A program made the translations under genes and the position numbers. Positions 45,217-56,548 of a DNA stretch of 64,000 nt are shown one piece after another (within the stretch, counting starts at the first letter, position 1; every line of letters starts with the position of its first letter). Source of the stretch: an uncultured bacterium. Lineage in GTDB: Bacteria; Desulfobacterota; Binatia; HRBIN30; CADEER01. The notes under the pieces were generated by a model. The model had not been told where the DNA came from. It saw only the letters and a list, made by a program, of their open reading frames with translations, and ran no database searches. The stretch lies in assembly GCA_902826395.1 (NCBI GenBank), contig CADEER010000003.1, forward strand, positions 36,206 through 100,205. The letters are read 5' to 3'.

Positions 45217-47022
45217 TCAGCGCACGGCGATGCGCGCCCGGATGGCGTTGAGGCTGGGGATTCCGCGCTGTCCGTCGATCGCCTGCGTCACGCGAAACTC
45301 GACGTCGAAGGTGCCGGGACGGTCCGGCGCGACGAGCGGCATTTCCATCTCGAGCGATTCGCCGGGGGCGAGATTCTCCGGCAACAACTCGACCTCGCCG
45401 AGCCCGCCGATCTGGCGTCCGTCGACCTGCCACGACTGCACGACGAAAACGAGATTGCGGATGTCGAGCAGTCCCTGCCCGGAGAACGATGGCCATGCGG
45501 CGTTGCCGAGATTGGTGATCCGAACCCGGACTTTCGCAGACTCGCCGGTTCGCAGCCGTGCCGGCATCCCGGTCAGCTCGACCCGGCTCGCCAGGTCGAT
45601 CTGCCGCAACTCGACGAGGCGCGCCGGCACGTCGTCGGCGAAGGCGTCGACCATCACCGGCAACAGCTCGAACGCGCGAAAGCCGTTGTCGAGGGACCGC
45701 ACGATCTGCAGATCGTTCCAGTCCCAGACGCGCTGTGGCCGCGTGTCGACGGAGATCGGCTCGCGGTTCCACCCGTCGTCGGCCGCGTAGACGCCGACCG
45801 CTTGCACGAAGACGCCCCAGGCGGCCAGCACCGTCGCGACAACGCGTACCGCGCCAAACCGCCAGATGGGCGCCAGGCCATACGCGACGAGGACGAACAA
45901 CAGAGGCAGTACGTCGGTGAAGTAGCGCGGGCCATACGTGTAGCCGGCCCACCACTCGTCGAACTTGGCGTAGATGACCACGTGGGCGCCGAGTGCCACC
46001 GTCAGGTAGCGCAGCCAGCGCAGCTCGTCGCCGCGACGCCAGACCTCGACGATTCCCCACAGCGCGAAGACGACGATCGGCGTGAAGACGAACAGCCCGC
46101 GATTGGGGCTGATCGTCAGCCCGGCAAGCCCGGCGAGAAGCGGATTGGAGAAGTGACCCAAGCTGCCGTATCCGCCGAACACGTTGCCGAGCGCCCACAG
46201 GTTGTAGGCGATCAACGCGCCGCCAGAGACGAGTGCGGCGGCTGCGAGCGGGATCGCGACGCGTCGGTCCAGCGTCAGGAGGAATAGTGACGTCATGGCG
46301 GCGAAGGGCGCCATCTGCGGTCGGTTCCAGACCATGATGCTGCACACGATTCCGATCGCGGCGATCCACTGCCAGGAGCGACTCCGGCGGGGCAAGAGCA
46401 GACAGAGCATTGCCAGACAGACTTCGGACAAACCGTGCGCCCATAGCGCCTGGCTCGATATCGACCAAGTCGAAGTTCCGAGAGCGTACAAGAGCGCGAG
46501 CGCCAGCGCCCAGGTCTCGGTAGTCAGCGCGCAGAGGGCGAGGAAGAGTACCGTCGCCGACAGCGCTGCCAGCAGTGCCGCAGCGAGCTTCTCCATCACC
46601 ACCGCGATCACGCAGGCACGTGAATCGACGTAGGGGATGTCGTTCCAGGCCAGCCACAGGGTCGGCAAGATGTAGAGCGGCGTCACCACCACCGACGTCG
46701 CGATCGAGGAAACGGAGAAGAATCGCCGATCTCCTTCGGATCCCTGCGCGTGGATGTAGTAAGGCCACGGGCGCTCGGGCAGCGACGTCCAGGTGAACTC
46801 GTCCAGATCGAGATCGCCCTCGCGCAGGATGCTGAACGGCAGAGCTCTGGTGGGCAGGCTGTCGCCGGCGCCGCGCAGGCGGAAGTTGCAGAAGTACAGG
46901 GCGGTCAGCGCGAGAAACAGAAGCGCCGCCGTGCGCCGTCGGCTCGGCCAGCGCCGCGGCGCCGCGGTGCTCGCCGGCTCGCTGCCGCTCGCGCTCCGCG
47001 CTCTCTTGCTGTGTTTCGGCAT
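45217..47022 (-). CDS. Polytopic membrane protein, glycosyltransferase-39-like, with C-terminal beta domain
   Basis: 601 residues from the ATG at 47022 (GCAGGT upstream). A basic N-terminus precedes one helix, then about ten more hydrophobic segments up to residue 430 with DE-containing loops near the start (GDLDLDEFTW), the arrangement of lipid-linked sugar transferases. Residues about 490-601 form a soluble domain of CARDB/NEW3 type (TGESAKVRVRITNLGNAAWPSF ... GTFDVEFRVTQ). Substrate unknown. It starts 17 bases after the phosphodiesterase-TPR gene, and so is probably co-transcribed with it. Confidence 0.8.
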   Translation of the reverse strand: MPKHSKRARSASGSEPASTAAPRRWPSRRRTAALLFLALTALYFCNFRLRGAGDSLPTRALPFSILREGDLDLDEFTWTSLPERPWPYYIHAQGSEGDRRFFSVSSIATSVVVTPLYILPTLWLAWNDIPYVDSRACVIAVVMEKLAAALLAALSATVLFLALCALTTETWALALALLYALGTSTWSISSQALWAHGLSEVCLAMLCLLLPRRSRSWQWIAAIGIVCSIMVWNRPQMAPFAAMTSLFLLTLDRRVAIPLAAAALVSGGALIAYNLWALGNVFGGYGSLGHFSNPLLAGLAGLTISPNRGLFVFTPIVVFALWGIVEVWRRGDELRWLRYLTVALGAHVVIYAKFDEWWAGYTYGPRYFTDVLPLLFVLVAYGLAPIWRFGAVRVVATVLAAWGVFVQAVGVYAADDGWNREPISVDTRPQRVWDWNDLQIVRSLDNGFRAFELLPVMVDAFADDVPARLVELRQIDLASRVELTGMPARLRTGESAKVRVRITNLGNAAWPSFSGQGLLDIRNLVFVVQSWQVDGRQIGGLGEVELLPENLAPGESLEMEMPLVAPDRPGTFDVEFRVTQAIDGQRGIPSLNAIRARIAVR

Positions 47023-47039
47023 GACCTGCGCCGCCGAAA

Positions 47040-48983
47040 TCAACCGAGCTTTTCGAGGTTGGTGCGGTACAGCGCGTTGTCTGGCTCGATCTCCAGAGCG
47101 CGGCGCAGCGCGGCGCGTGCGCGCTCCTTGTCGCCCATCAGGAATGCGACGTTGGCGCGGTACTGGTGCACGAGGGCCAGCTCGGGCGCCAGCCCTTCCG
47201 CTTCGTCGAGCAGCTTCATCGCGCCGCCGTAGTCGCCGCGCCGCGCCACCACGCTCGCCTGTTCCGCGAGCTCGAGTGCTTTGCGATCGCCCTCGCCGAC
47301 GGGGCGCCGATGCGATGAGTCGATTCCCAGTCGGGCCAGGGCACGCAGCGAGGGCTCGTAGGCGGGCGAGTAGCGCAGCGCTTCCCGGTATTGCTCGACG
47401 GCGCGTTCGCGCTCGCCCTTCTTTTCGAGAATCACCGCGCGGTTGTGGTACCCCTCCGGATTGAGCGGTGCCAGGCGGGTCGCTTCGTCGAGATGTTGCA
47501 AGGCCTCGTCGTAGGCGCCCATGGCGCCGAGCACACCGGCGAGACTGGCGCGCGCGGCGCCGTCGTCGGGAGCTGCCGCGACCAACTCGCGATAGGCCTT
47601 TGCCGACTCCTCGTAGCGGCCCTCCTGGAAGAGCAGGGCGGCGAGATTGCGGTCGCCGGTCGGCGACTCGGTGTCGAGATAGCCGAGCGCCCGCAGCCGC
47701 TCGAGGATCGCGGGATCCACGGCCGCGTCGCCGCCTTGCGCGGCGGCGACGGCGTCTTTGCCGCCTTCGTAGGAGGCGACTTCGCGCTCGCGTTGGGGGA
47801 TGTCGAAGCCTTCGTAGAGAACCCGGCCGGGCATGTCGCGCGCAGGTGAGAGACCGGCCACCGCTAGAATGGTGGGAGCAACGTCGACCAGAACCGGCCG
47901 ATCGAAGCGACCGCGGGCCTTCACGCCCTTGCCGTACGCGTAGAGAATGCCCTCGAGGTTGTGGAACTTCTCGCTGACGCGGCGCAGGTCGCGCGTCTTG
48001 CTGGGATCGTCCGGCAATGCGCCGAGCTGGAAGCCGTGGTCGGACAAAACGATCAACGTCGTGTCGTCGTCCATCAGCTCCATGAACTCGCCGACGAGGC
48101 GGTCGGCGTAGAGGTACATCTGCTCGACCGCGTCGCCATAGCGCCGCTGCTGCTCGGCTAGCTCGCCGACGAGACCTTCGGCGCGAAAGAGATGGCCAAA
48201 CAAATGCGATGTCGAATCGGTTCCCTCGATGTACACCATCAGCAGATCCGGATTCTGCTCCTGCCAGAGGTGGCGGCCGATGGCGCGATAGCTCTCCGCG
48301 GTCGCATAGGCCCACTTGAAGTGTGCGAGATCGTCTTCGAAGCGAAAGGGCTGCGCCGGCTCGTTTGCCTCGACCTGGACGAACCGCGAGATCTCCTCGT
48401 GCGATATGCCGGCCGGTCGGCGGATCATCGGCGCCAGCGACTCGTGGAGGTCCGCGGGGTACGTGATGCCCGTCCAGTCCCCTGCTCCAGCGGCGCCACC
48501 GTCGAAGAGAAAGTGATAGCAGGTGTGATCGCTGACCATGGCGCCGTTGACCGTCTCAGCGGGCCACGTCGCCCACCAGCCGACGACGCCGACTTTCTTG
48601 TCCGCTTCCGAGAAGACGTTCCACAGCGCCTTGACGCCGCGCATCTGGCTGGTGACCGGCAGTTGCTCGCCGGTCTTCTCGTTGATGGTGACGAAATGGC
48701 CGATGCGATGGTCGGCTGGATTGCGACCGGTGGCGATCGTCGTCCAGATGATCGGCGAGAGGATCGGCTTGCTGGAGATGAGCTTGCCGTAGGCGCCTTC
48801 CTGTCGCATGCGCGCGAAGTTCGGCATGTGCCCCTCCGACATCAGGAGGTCGATCGCCGTCGGCTCCATGCCGTCGAGCGCGAGCACGATCACCTTGCTC
48901 CGCGAGTCGGAACTGCAGCCGACCAGCGCGATGAGGCTCAGCGCGACCCAATGTCTGCGGCGGACGCGGGCGGAAAACGGCAT
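47040..48983 (-). CDS. Lipoprotein with phosphodiesterase (alkaline phosphatase superfamily) and TPR domains
   Basis: 647 residues from the ATG at 48983. Lipobox LIALVGC near residue 23. A type I phosphodiesterase/nucleotide pyrophosphatase domain spans about 30-400: metal motif VLALDGMEP, candidate Thr nucleophile in SPIIWTTIATGR, YIEGTDSTSHLFG, LSDHGF. Then a short motif AILERLRALGYL (about 430) and five TPR-like repeats (about 445-647). It probably faces the periplasm on a lipid anchor. Many such proteins act on phosphodiesters in glycan or lipid metabolism; the exact substrate is unknown. Confidence 0.87.
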   Translation of the reverse strand: MPFSARVRRRHWVALSLIALVGCSSDSRSKVIVLALDGMEPTAIDLLMSEGHMPNFARMRQEGAYGKLISSKPILSPIIWTTIATGRNPADHRIGHFVTINEKTGEQLPVTSQMRGVKALWNVFSEADKKVGVVGWWATWPAETVNGAMVSDHTCYHFLFDGGAAGAGDWTGITYPADLHESLAPMIRRPAGISHEEISRFVQVEANEPAQPFRFEDDLAHFKWAYATAESYRAIGRHLWQEQNPDLLMVYIEGTDSTSHLFGHLFRAEGLVGELAEQQRRYGDAVEQMYLYADRLVGEFMELMDDDTTLIVLSDHGFQLGALPDDPSKTRDLRRVSEKFHNLEGILYAYGKGVKARGRFDRPVLVDVAPTILAVAGLSPARDMPGRVLYEGFDIPQREREVASYEGGKDAVAAAQGGDAAVDPAILERLRALGYLDTESPTGDRNLAALLFQEGRYEESAKAYRELVAAAPDDGAARASLAGVLGAMGAYDEALQHLDEATRLAPLNPEGYHNRAVILEKKGERERAVEQYREALRYSPAYEPSLRALARLGIDSSHRRPVGEGDRKALELAEQASVVARRGDYGGAMKLLDEAEGLAPELALVHQYRANVAFLMGDKERARAALRRALEIEPDNALYRTNLEKLG

Positions 48984-49078
48984 CGGGAACGCCTTAACAC
49001 GGACGCCCGCAGGGCGCACACGTCGACGTGTGCGAAAAGCGCGGAGGGCGGGTGGCCCGCCCTCCGCGTTGAAACGGC

Positions 49079-50323
49079 TTAGTTCAACTCTTTGCTCGAG
49101 TAGCCGAGGATGCGGCGGGCGACGATCAGCAGGTTGATCTGCTGTGTCCCTTCGAAGATGTCGTTGATCTTCGCATCGCGCAGCCACTTCTCGAGCAGGA
49201 TCTTGCGCGAGTAGCCGAGCGGGCCGAGGATCTCGACCGCCTTCTGCGTCACCTGGGTGACCGCCAGCCCCGCCTTCGACTTGCACATCGAGGCTTCGAG
49301 GTTGTTCTTCATGCCGCGATCCATCATCCACGCGGCGCGCCAGGTGAGCAGGCGAGCCGCTTGTAGATGTGCCTCCATCGCGATGAAGTCGCGCTCGAGC
49401 GCCGTCTGCTTCATCGGCGGCCGATCGTAGTGGATCTCGACGCCGGCTTCCTTCAGTGCGGTGCGCACGAAGTCGACGGCGGCGCGGCCGATGCCGAGAG
49501 CGCTCGCCGCCACTGCCGGTCGCGTCGCGTCGAAGGTCGCCATGGCGCCCTTGAAGCCTTTGCTGGCGTCGGCCGGGTCGGCGTGCACCTCGGCGTCGCC
49601 GAGCAGGTTGTCGAGTGGAATGCGCGCATCCTCGAGGACGATGGCGGCCGTGTCGGAACAGCGAATGCCGAGCTTGTCCTCGACTTTCGTGACGGTCACG
49701 CCGGGCGTGCCGTGGTCGACGACGAACGCCTTGATGCCGGCTCGTCCGGCCGACTTGTCGACCGTCGCCCAGACGACGACGAAGCCTTCGGACTTTTCCA
49801 GCGCGCGATGGCCGGAAGTGCAGAAGATCTTGGTGCCGTTCAGCACCCACTGGTCGCCGTCGCGCACCGCGGTGGTTGCGACCGCGGCCGAATCGGATCC
49901 GAAGCCCGGCTCGGTGATCGCCATCGCCGCCCACTTGGGATCGCCCTCGCTGAAGCGCTGCAGGAAGCGCTTCTTCTGTTCCGTCGTGCCGGCCGCCGCG
50001 ACGGCCGCGCCGCCCAAGCCGGCGTTCGGGATGCTGAGGTACAAGCCGGCATCGCCCCACGACAGCTCTTCGATGGTGACTGTCGCCCCGACGTTGCGCT
50101 CCGACGGCTTGCCGTTGCCGCTGCGCTCCTTCTTGTCCGTCGGACCGCCGCCGAACACCGAGCTGCCCTTCGAGACGTCCCACATCATCTTCTGCCAATC
50201 CGACGGCTCGGTGTGTTCCTCTTCGTCGAACTGGCGCGAGATCGGCCGCATCGTCTGTTCCGCGACCTGGTTGATCATGTCGCGCATGCCCTTCATGTCC
50301 GCTGAAAGCTCGAAATCGATCAT
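49079..50323 (-). CDS. Acyl-CoA dehydrogenase
   Basis: 414 residues. GGGAG lies before the ATG. N-terminal helical domain, flavin/substrate region with MAITEPGFGSDSA, KIFCTSGHRA and KLGIRCSDTA, and the C-terminal helical domain with the catalytic glutamate E391 in IFEGTQQINLL. It introduces the alpha-beta double bond into acyl-CoA and passes electrons to ETF. It contains an unusual Gly/Lys-rich insert near 65-75 (GGGPTDKKERSGNGKPSE). It is downstream of the disrupted acyl-CoA dehydrogenase and the TetR gene. Confidence 0.94.
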   Translation of the reverse strand: MIDFELSADMKGMRDMINQVAEQTMRPISRQFDEEEHTEPSDWQKMMWDVSKGSSVFGGGPTDKKERSGNGKPSERNVGATVTIEELSWGDAGLYLSIPNAGLGGAAVAAAGTTEQKKRFLQRFSEGDPKWAAMAITEPGFGSDSAAVATTAVRDGDQWVLNGTKIFCTSGHRALEKSEGFVVVWATVDKSAGRAGIKAFVVDHGTPGVTVTKVEDKLGIRCSDTAAIVLEDARIPLDNLLGDAEVHADPADASKGFKGAMATFDATRPAVAASALGIGRAAVDFVRTALKEAGVEIHYDRPPMKQTALERDFIAMEAHLQAARLLTWRAAWMMDRGMKNNLEASMCKSKAGLAVTQVTQKAVEILGPLGYSRKILLEKWLRDAKINDIFEGTQQINLLIVARRILGYSSKELN

Positions 50324-50365
50324 CGTCTACTCCCGTCGTTTGCGTCGCTGTTGGATAGGGCGCCG

Positions 50366-51448
50366 TCAGGCGAGCGCCAGCCCTTCGAACACCGCGAAGC
50401 CGCGGCCATTGCGCAGCCACAGCTCGACCATGTGATCGCGGATGTATCCGTGTCCGCCGAGGATCTGCACCGCGTTGTCGGTCACCTTGAGAGCCGTCTC
50501 CGCCGCGTAGTTCTTGGCGATCGATGCCTCGCGCGTCGCATCTTCGCCGCCGTCCAGCTTCCAGGCGGCCTCCTAGGTCAACAAGCGCGCCGAGTCGATC
50601 TCGATCGCCATCTCGGCGAGCATGAAGGCGATTGCCTGCTTCTGCGCGATCGCGACTCCGAAGGCGCGGCGGTCCTTCGCGTAGTCGCGCGCGTACTCGA
50701 ATGCGGCGCGCGCGACGCCGACTGCGAGCGCGGCGAGGGCGATGCGCGAGCGATTGAAGATCGGCCGCAGATCTCCGGCGAGCTGCGCCGACGCCGGCAC
50801 CTTGCAGTTCTCGAGCGCGATCTCGTACGTCGCCAGCGCCTTGATGCCCATGTTCTTCTCGCGCTCGGCGATGGCGAATCCGGGCGTATCGGCGGCGACC
50901 AGGAAGGCCGACGTTCCCGACTCCGTCTTGGCGTACACCACCGCGTGTCTGGCATCGGGGCCGAGCGGCACGTAGCACTTGCGGCCGTTGAGCACGAAGC
51001 CGCCGTTTTGTCGCGCCGCGGTCACCGCGAGATCGTTGAGATCGAAGCCGAGCGACGGTTCCATCACCGCCGCGGTGCCGGCCGCGAAACGCTCGCCGCA
51101 GTAGGCGGGCAACACCTCGCGCTGCTGCTCGGCGGTGCCGAGCTCGAGGACCGGGTAGGTGACCAGACGCGGCGCCAGCACGTGGAGCGCGATCGAGAGA
51201 TCGCCGTAGCCGAGCTCTTCACAGACCAGGGCGCTGGTGACCGCCGATCGATCGCCGCCGAAGCCGCCGAATTCCTCGGGGATGGCGCTCTGGATGAGGC
51301 CGAGATCCCAGGCCTGCTGGACGATCGACTCCGGGATCTCCCCCGTTTCGTCGGCGTCGCGCGCCACCGGGCGCACCACTTCGGTCGCGAAGCCCGCAAC
51401 CGTATCGCGCATCAACTGTTGGTCTTCGGTCGGTTCGAAATCGATCAT
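50366..51448 (-). pseudogene. Acyl-CoA dehydrogenase interrupted by one in-frame TAG codon
   Basis: Starts at the ATG at 51448 with AGGAGGGG before it and encodes a normal acyl-CoA dehydrogenase N-terminus (MIDFEPTEDQQLMRDTV). It stops at 50573-50575 after 291 residues (SARLLT). Read through the TAG, the same frame continues for 68 codons in full family style (EAAWKLDGGEDATREASIAK, LGGHGYIRDHMVELW, GRGFAVFEG) to a TGA at 50366-50368. The family normally has LLTWEAAWKLD at this place, so a single G-to-A change of TGG to TAG explains it. Total would be 360 residues. Real mutation, sequencing error or readthrough cannot be told apart here. Confidence 0.88.
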
Positions 51449-51515
51449 TGGATCCCCTCCTACGAATGTTCTTCTCGCCGCCGCGTCGGGTGGGATTCGC
51501 GGCGGCCGTACCTGT

Positions 51516-52148
51516 TCATCGCCGTTCGGCGCGTTGCGGATGGTCGCGCTGCAGCCAACCAACGTACTGGTCGAGGAACGTGTTCACGGTCCCCTCCAGG
51601 TCGAAGCTCTCCGGATCTTGGTAGTACTGGATCTCGGCGCCCATCACGGCGCCGGCATAGACGTCGGCGGCGACCGAAGCACTGACGTCGCCGCGAAACG
51701 AGCCCTCGCGCTGGCCGAGCTCGATGATCTCGCGCAGAAAGCCGCGGAACCGGTGCATCATCGCCCGGAACTGCTCGGCGAGGCGCGCGTTGGTGTCGAT
51801 CGCCTCGACCATCAAAGTCACGATGAAGCGCCGGTGGTTGCTCTTGGTGGCGTGATCCAGACAAACCCGCGCGATCTCGCGCAACGCCCGCCCGGCGTCT
51901 GCGGGCGGCAGGATCTGTGCGGTAACGCTGCGCTCGAACTGCGTCAGCCGGTCCGAAACCGCCGCGAAGAGCAGCTCCTCTTTGTCGCGAAAGTGGTAGT
52001 AGATCGCGCCCTTGGTGAGCCCGGCCGCCTCCGCGATGCGGGCGATCGAGGTCGCCTTGTAGCCGTAGCGAGCAAAGCAATCGATCGCGATGTTGGTCAG
52101 GTCCCGCCGCCCATTCTCGAGGCGTGCAGGCCGTGCGGCATCAGCCAT
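51516..52148 (-). CDS. TetR family transcriptional regulator
   Basis: 210 residues. The N-terminal helix-turn-helix (about 15-60; IAIDCFARYGYKATSIARIAEAAGLTKGAIYYHFRDKEELL) is a clear TetR DNA-binding domain, and the C-terminal ligand domain is variable as usual. It lies upstream of the two acyl-CoA dehydrogenase genes, 67 bases from the first, on the same strand. That and the operator over its own start suggest control of acyl-CoA breakdown, with an acyl-CoA-type ligand as inference. No corepressor is visible. Confidence 0.93.
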   Translation of the reverse strand: MADAARPARLENGRRDLTNIAIDCFARYGYKATSIARIAEAAGLTKGAIYYHFRDKEELLFAAVSDRLTQFERSVTAQILPPADAGRALREIARVCLDHATKSNHRRFIVTLMVEAIDTNARLAEQFRAMMHRFRGFLREIIELGQREGSFRGDVSASVAADVYAGAVMGAEIQYYQDPESFDLEGTVNTFLDQYVGWLQRDHPQRAERR

Positions 52149-52165
52149 ACTGAACGTTCGGTATG
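52146..52165. promoter_or_regulatory. Candidate TetR operator overlapping the tetR start codon
   Basis: CATACTGAACGTTCGGTATG is a 20-base palindrome with one mismatched pair and AACGTT at its centre. It covers the tetR start codon (52146-52148). TetR repressors commonly bind such sites, so it may give autorepression and control of the downstream acyl-CoA dehydrogenases. Confidence 0.65.
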
Positions 52166-52352
52166 TAATTCGTACGGTTTAGTCAAGCCGTTCTGCGCCC
52201 TCATTCTCGGAGCAGATGCCCACGGCAGGGAGATCCGCCCGATACGGCAGAGACACGTATGATGGTGCTCGACTACGTGGATCTGATCGAGTTCGCCTGC
52301 GACGCGGCGCGCAGAGTGGACGATCTCGTCGCCGCCGAGCGACTACAGCGGA

Positions 52353-52922
52353 TCAGACTTCGAGCTTGTCGTAGACCTCGTCGAGCGCCAGCGCGGCGGC
52401 GACCGACGACAGCGGCACGGTCGCGCTGCGGCCGTGCCACTCGGTCAGCAGCCACTGGGCGTCCGCCTGGCGCACGAACTGATCGAGGTGGGGACGGTCC
52501 TGCGCGACCAGCAGGTATTCCGACAGCGACGCTAGCTTGCGGTAGTGCTCGAACTTCTCGCCGCGGTCGTAGGCCTCGGTCGAGTCGGACAGCACCTCTA
52601 CGATGAGGGTCGGATTGAGCAAAGTATCGATCTGCTCGTCCTCGAAGCGCGCAGCGCCGCAGACCACGACGACGTCCGGATAAGTGTAGAGCCCGCTCGC
52701 GTCGACCTTGACGCGCATGTCGTTGGCGAACACCTGGCACGGCCGCTGTTTGAGCTGTCGCCGAAGCTCGCTGGCAACGCTCAGCGCGATCAGGTTGTGG
52801 GCGCGGCTGGCGCCGGTCATCGCGAACACCTCGCCGGCAAGGTATTCGTGCTTCTCGGCGCTGCTCCGCTCGAACGCAAGGTACTCGGCAGGCGGACACG
52901 TCATCTCGGCGGCGGCTCGCAT
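52353..52922 (-). CDS. Uma2 family endonuclease-fold protein (DUF820)
   Basis: 189 residues from the ATG at 52922, which has TAGGAG before it; an ATG at 52967 is the alternative. The Uma2 core is clear: EYLAFERSSAEKHEYLAGEVFAM, RVKVDASGLYTYPDVVVVCG (catalytic D), NPTLIVEVLSDSTEAYDRGEKFEHYRKL (E and K), and the C-terminal beta strand. Uma2 proteins have a PD-(D/E)xK nuclease-like fold; their role is not settled. They are abundant in cyanobacteria and some Deltaproteobacteria. It stands alone. Confidence 0.9.
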   Translation of the reverse strand: MRAAAEMTCPPAEYLAFERSSAEKHEYLAGEVFAMTGASRAHNLIALSVASELRRQLKQRPCQVFANDMRVKVDASGLYTYPDVVVVCGAARFEDEQIDTLLNPTLIVEVLSDSTEAYDRGEKFEHYRKLASLSEYLLVAQDRPHLDQFVRQADAQWLLTEWHGRSATVPLSSVAAALALDEVYDKLEV

Positions 52923-53027
52923 GGCGGCTCCTAGACCAGCCTTAGCGCCGCCGATGCGGCCGTTCAACGGCCGCGGATCGAACGTTCTGCCACCGCGACG
53001 CCATCGCCGCTTCAGTGTCCACGCGGG

Positions 53028-55115
53028 TCACTCCACGTAGCCGAGAGCGCGCAGCTTCTCGGCTACGGCGGGATCGATCTCAACCTCTTGTTTCGTCGGC
53101 TGCGGCGCCCGGGCGAATGCCGCGCGCGCCGCGGCGGCGCGCCGTTGCAGGCCGGCCATGGTTGGTTCGTAGCCGGCCAGCAGCTCGCGCAGGTCGGCGA
53201 CCGCGTCGGACCGCTCGGCGTAGAGGTCGGTCTGTTCGCCCGGGTCGGTCGTCAGATCGTAGTAGCTATACGCGAAGCTGCCGCCGGGGGCGTTGTTGCG
53301 GATCAGCTTGCGCGAGCCCGTGCGCACCGAGATCGACGGCGGATCGAGCGAGATCGTCTTGCCGCCGGCGAGCATCGCCGTCCCGTACCAGGCTTCGCTG
53401 AAGAGCGGTGCGTCCTCGACCGAGTCGATCTCGCCGCGCACCAATGCGGCCAGATCGCGGCCCATCATCACCGCCGGCGATTCGATTCCGAGCAAACCCA
53501 GGACCGTCGGCTTGTAGTCGGCGTGGCCGACCGGCGTCGTGATGCGGCGGCCGGCGGGGATGCCGGGACCGCGCAGCATCAACGGCACGTGCAGGACTTC
53601 CGGATGCAGGTGGCCGGCGTGGCCGATGTGGCCGTGCTCGAGAAACTCGTCGCCGTGGTCGGCGGTGACGATGAAGATGGTGTCGTCGAGGACCCCAGCC
53701 GCCTTCAGCTTGCCGAGAAAGGTGTCGAGTTGATCGTCGACATGGCGGATCTCGCGATCGTAGAGGACGGGTGCGTAGTCGGGCGGCAGGCCAGGGTCGC
53801 GCGCCGGGTCGCCGAACAGCGCCGCGTAGCGAGCCGGCGGCGTGTACGGATAGTGCACCTCGAACGTGTGCAGGAACAGAAAGAAGGGTCTGTTCGAGTT
53901 GCGCCGCAGCCAGCTCTCGGCGGCCGCGAAAGTCGCGGCTACGTGTCCCTCCGGCAACATGACGTCGGCGCTCTTGTTCTCGGCATACGAGTCGAAGCCG
54001 CGGCTGAAGCCCCAGCCGGCGTGCAGAGGGCCGTCCTCGGTGACCGCGCCGGTTACGTAGCCGTTGGCGCGCAGTACCTCGGCGAGGGTCAGCGGCGGCG
54101 GCCGATGCACGCCCGGGCGATTGGTGATGCCGTGCACCGAGGGCGCGAGTGACGTGAACATCGTCATGTGCGCCGGCCCGGTCGTGGTCGACGCGGCGAC
54201 GGCGTTTTCGAAGAGCACTCCGCCGCGCTCGAACCAGTCGCGCATCTTCGGCGCGGTGTCGCGCTCGTGGCCGTAGGACGTGAGATGGTCGGCGCGCAGC
54301 GTATCGATCGACAGCAGCACGACGTTGGGGCGCGGCCGACTCGCCGCCGGCCCGAACAATATGGGCCGCGACCAGACCGCGAGCGAGTAGGCGTTGGGCG
54401 CGGCGGCGACCAATTCGGTCGCGAAGGCGAACTGAACCTCCTCGCCGGCGAAGTCGCCGAGTGAAACCGTCCAGTCCGCCCAGCCGTTGGAATCGCTCCC
54501 GACGGTTTTGTCGAGGATCTCCACGCAACCGGACGGCCGGCAGGCTTCGACGCGAAATCGCACGTCGCCCTGACCGCGGCCGACTGCGAGGATGCCGCCT
54601 CCCACCTCGAGCACGGCGCCGCGCGGAATGGCGATCGGATCGCTCCGCTCGGCGTTCTGCCCGTTTGCTCGCGCCGCGAAGGCGGTGCCGTTCAGAATGG
54701 CGTCGCTGCCGCGCATCGACTCGGGCAACTCGAGCGCGAAGTCGATCCACGCCTCGCCGTTTTCGCGGAGAATCGGTGCGACGAGTCGCGGCAGCTCGGT
54801 CCAGGATCGCGAATCGACGCTGGCCCGCGCGCTGACGACGACTCGTCCGCCCGCCGCTACGGCGCTGCCGACCTTGCGCCGGATCGAGACTACGCCATCG
54901 GCAGGTACGGCCTGTTGGTGGTTCAGCAGAATGGCGCCGTGCGGGATCTCGGCGAGTAAGTATCGCGTCTCATCGCCGATCGAGGCGGTGATCTCGCCGC
55001 GCTCTTCGCCGATGCGCAGGATCGGCGCCAGGCGAACCGGCTCATCGGATCGACATGCCGGCAGCAGAGTGAGTGCGGCAATCGCAAGGGCGCGGATCTG
55101 TCGGCACCGAAGCAT
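53028..55115 (-). CDS. Sulfatase-fold lipoprotein lacking the formylglycine motif
   Basis: 695 residues. Lipobox LTLLPAC near 21. The N-terminal about 260 residues are beta-rich (jelly-roll-like). The sulfatase domain (about 265-640) has [31 protein letters not shown] and [14 protein letters not shown]. The usual C/S-x-P-x-R formylglycine site is replaced by [15 protein letters not shown], so ordinary sulfatase activity is unlikely; a Thr nucleophile as in phosphodiesterases is possible. It ends with [15 protein letters not shown], a motif also found in the lipoprotein at 47040-48983. Substrate unknown. Confidence 0.9.
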   Translation of the reverse strand: MLRCRQIRALAIAALTLLPACRSDEPVRLAPILRIGEERGEITASIGDETRYLLAEIPHGAILLNHQQAVPADGVVSIRRKVGSAVAAGGRVVVSARASVDSRSWTELPRLVAPILRENGEAWIDFALELPESMRGSDAILNGTAFAARANGQNAERSDPIAIPRGAVLEVGGGILAVGRGQGDVRFRVEACRPSGCVEILDKTVGSDSNGWADWTVSLGDFAGEEVQFAFATELVAAAPNAYSLAVWSRPILFGPAASRPRPNVVLLSIDTLRADHLTSYGHERDTAPKMRDWFERGGVLFENAVAASTTTGPAHMTMFTSLAPSVHGITNRPGVHRPPPLTLAEVLRANGYVTGAVTEDGPLHAGWGFSRGFDSYAENKSADVMLPEGHVAATFAAAESWLRRNSNRPFFLFLHTFEVHYPYTPPARYAALFGDPARDPGLPPDYAPVLYDREIRHVDDQLDTFLGKLKAAGVLDDTIFIVTADHGDEFLEHGHIGHAGHLHPEVLHVPLMLRGPGIPAGRRITTPVGHADYKPTVLGLLGIESPAVMMGRDLAALVRGEIDSVEDAPLFSEAWYGTAMLAGGKTISLDPPSISVRTGSRKLIRNNAPGGSFAYSYYDLTTDPGEQTDLYAERSDAVADLRELLAGYEPTMAGLQRRAAAARAAFARAPQPTKQEVEIDPAVAEKLRALGYVE

Positions 55116-55213
55116 GGCCGCTCAGACTAGCAGGAGGGACTGGCGAATCGAATTCGTCGGCCTCTTGGCCGCGGCGGTGCGTTGCAGTAGCGGTAGGACG
55201 ACAAACCGAGCGG

Positions 55214-56515
<1,302 letters not shown>

Positions 56516-56548
56516 ATCGGTCACCCGTGCGGCGGAAGGCCGCCGCGC

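Noticed and set aside
49367..50305. 312-codon frame opposite the acyl-CoA dehydrogenase
   Set aside because: Shadow frame; the opposite strand encodes an intact enzyme.
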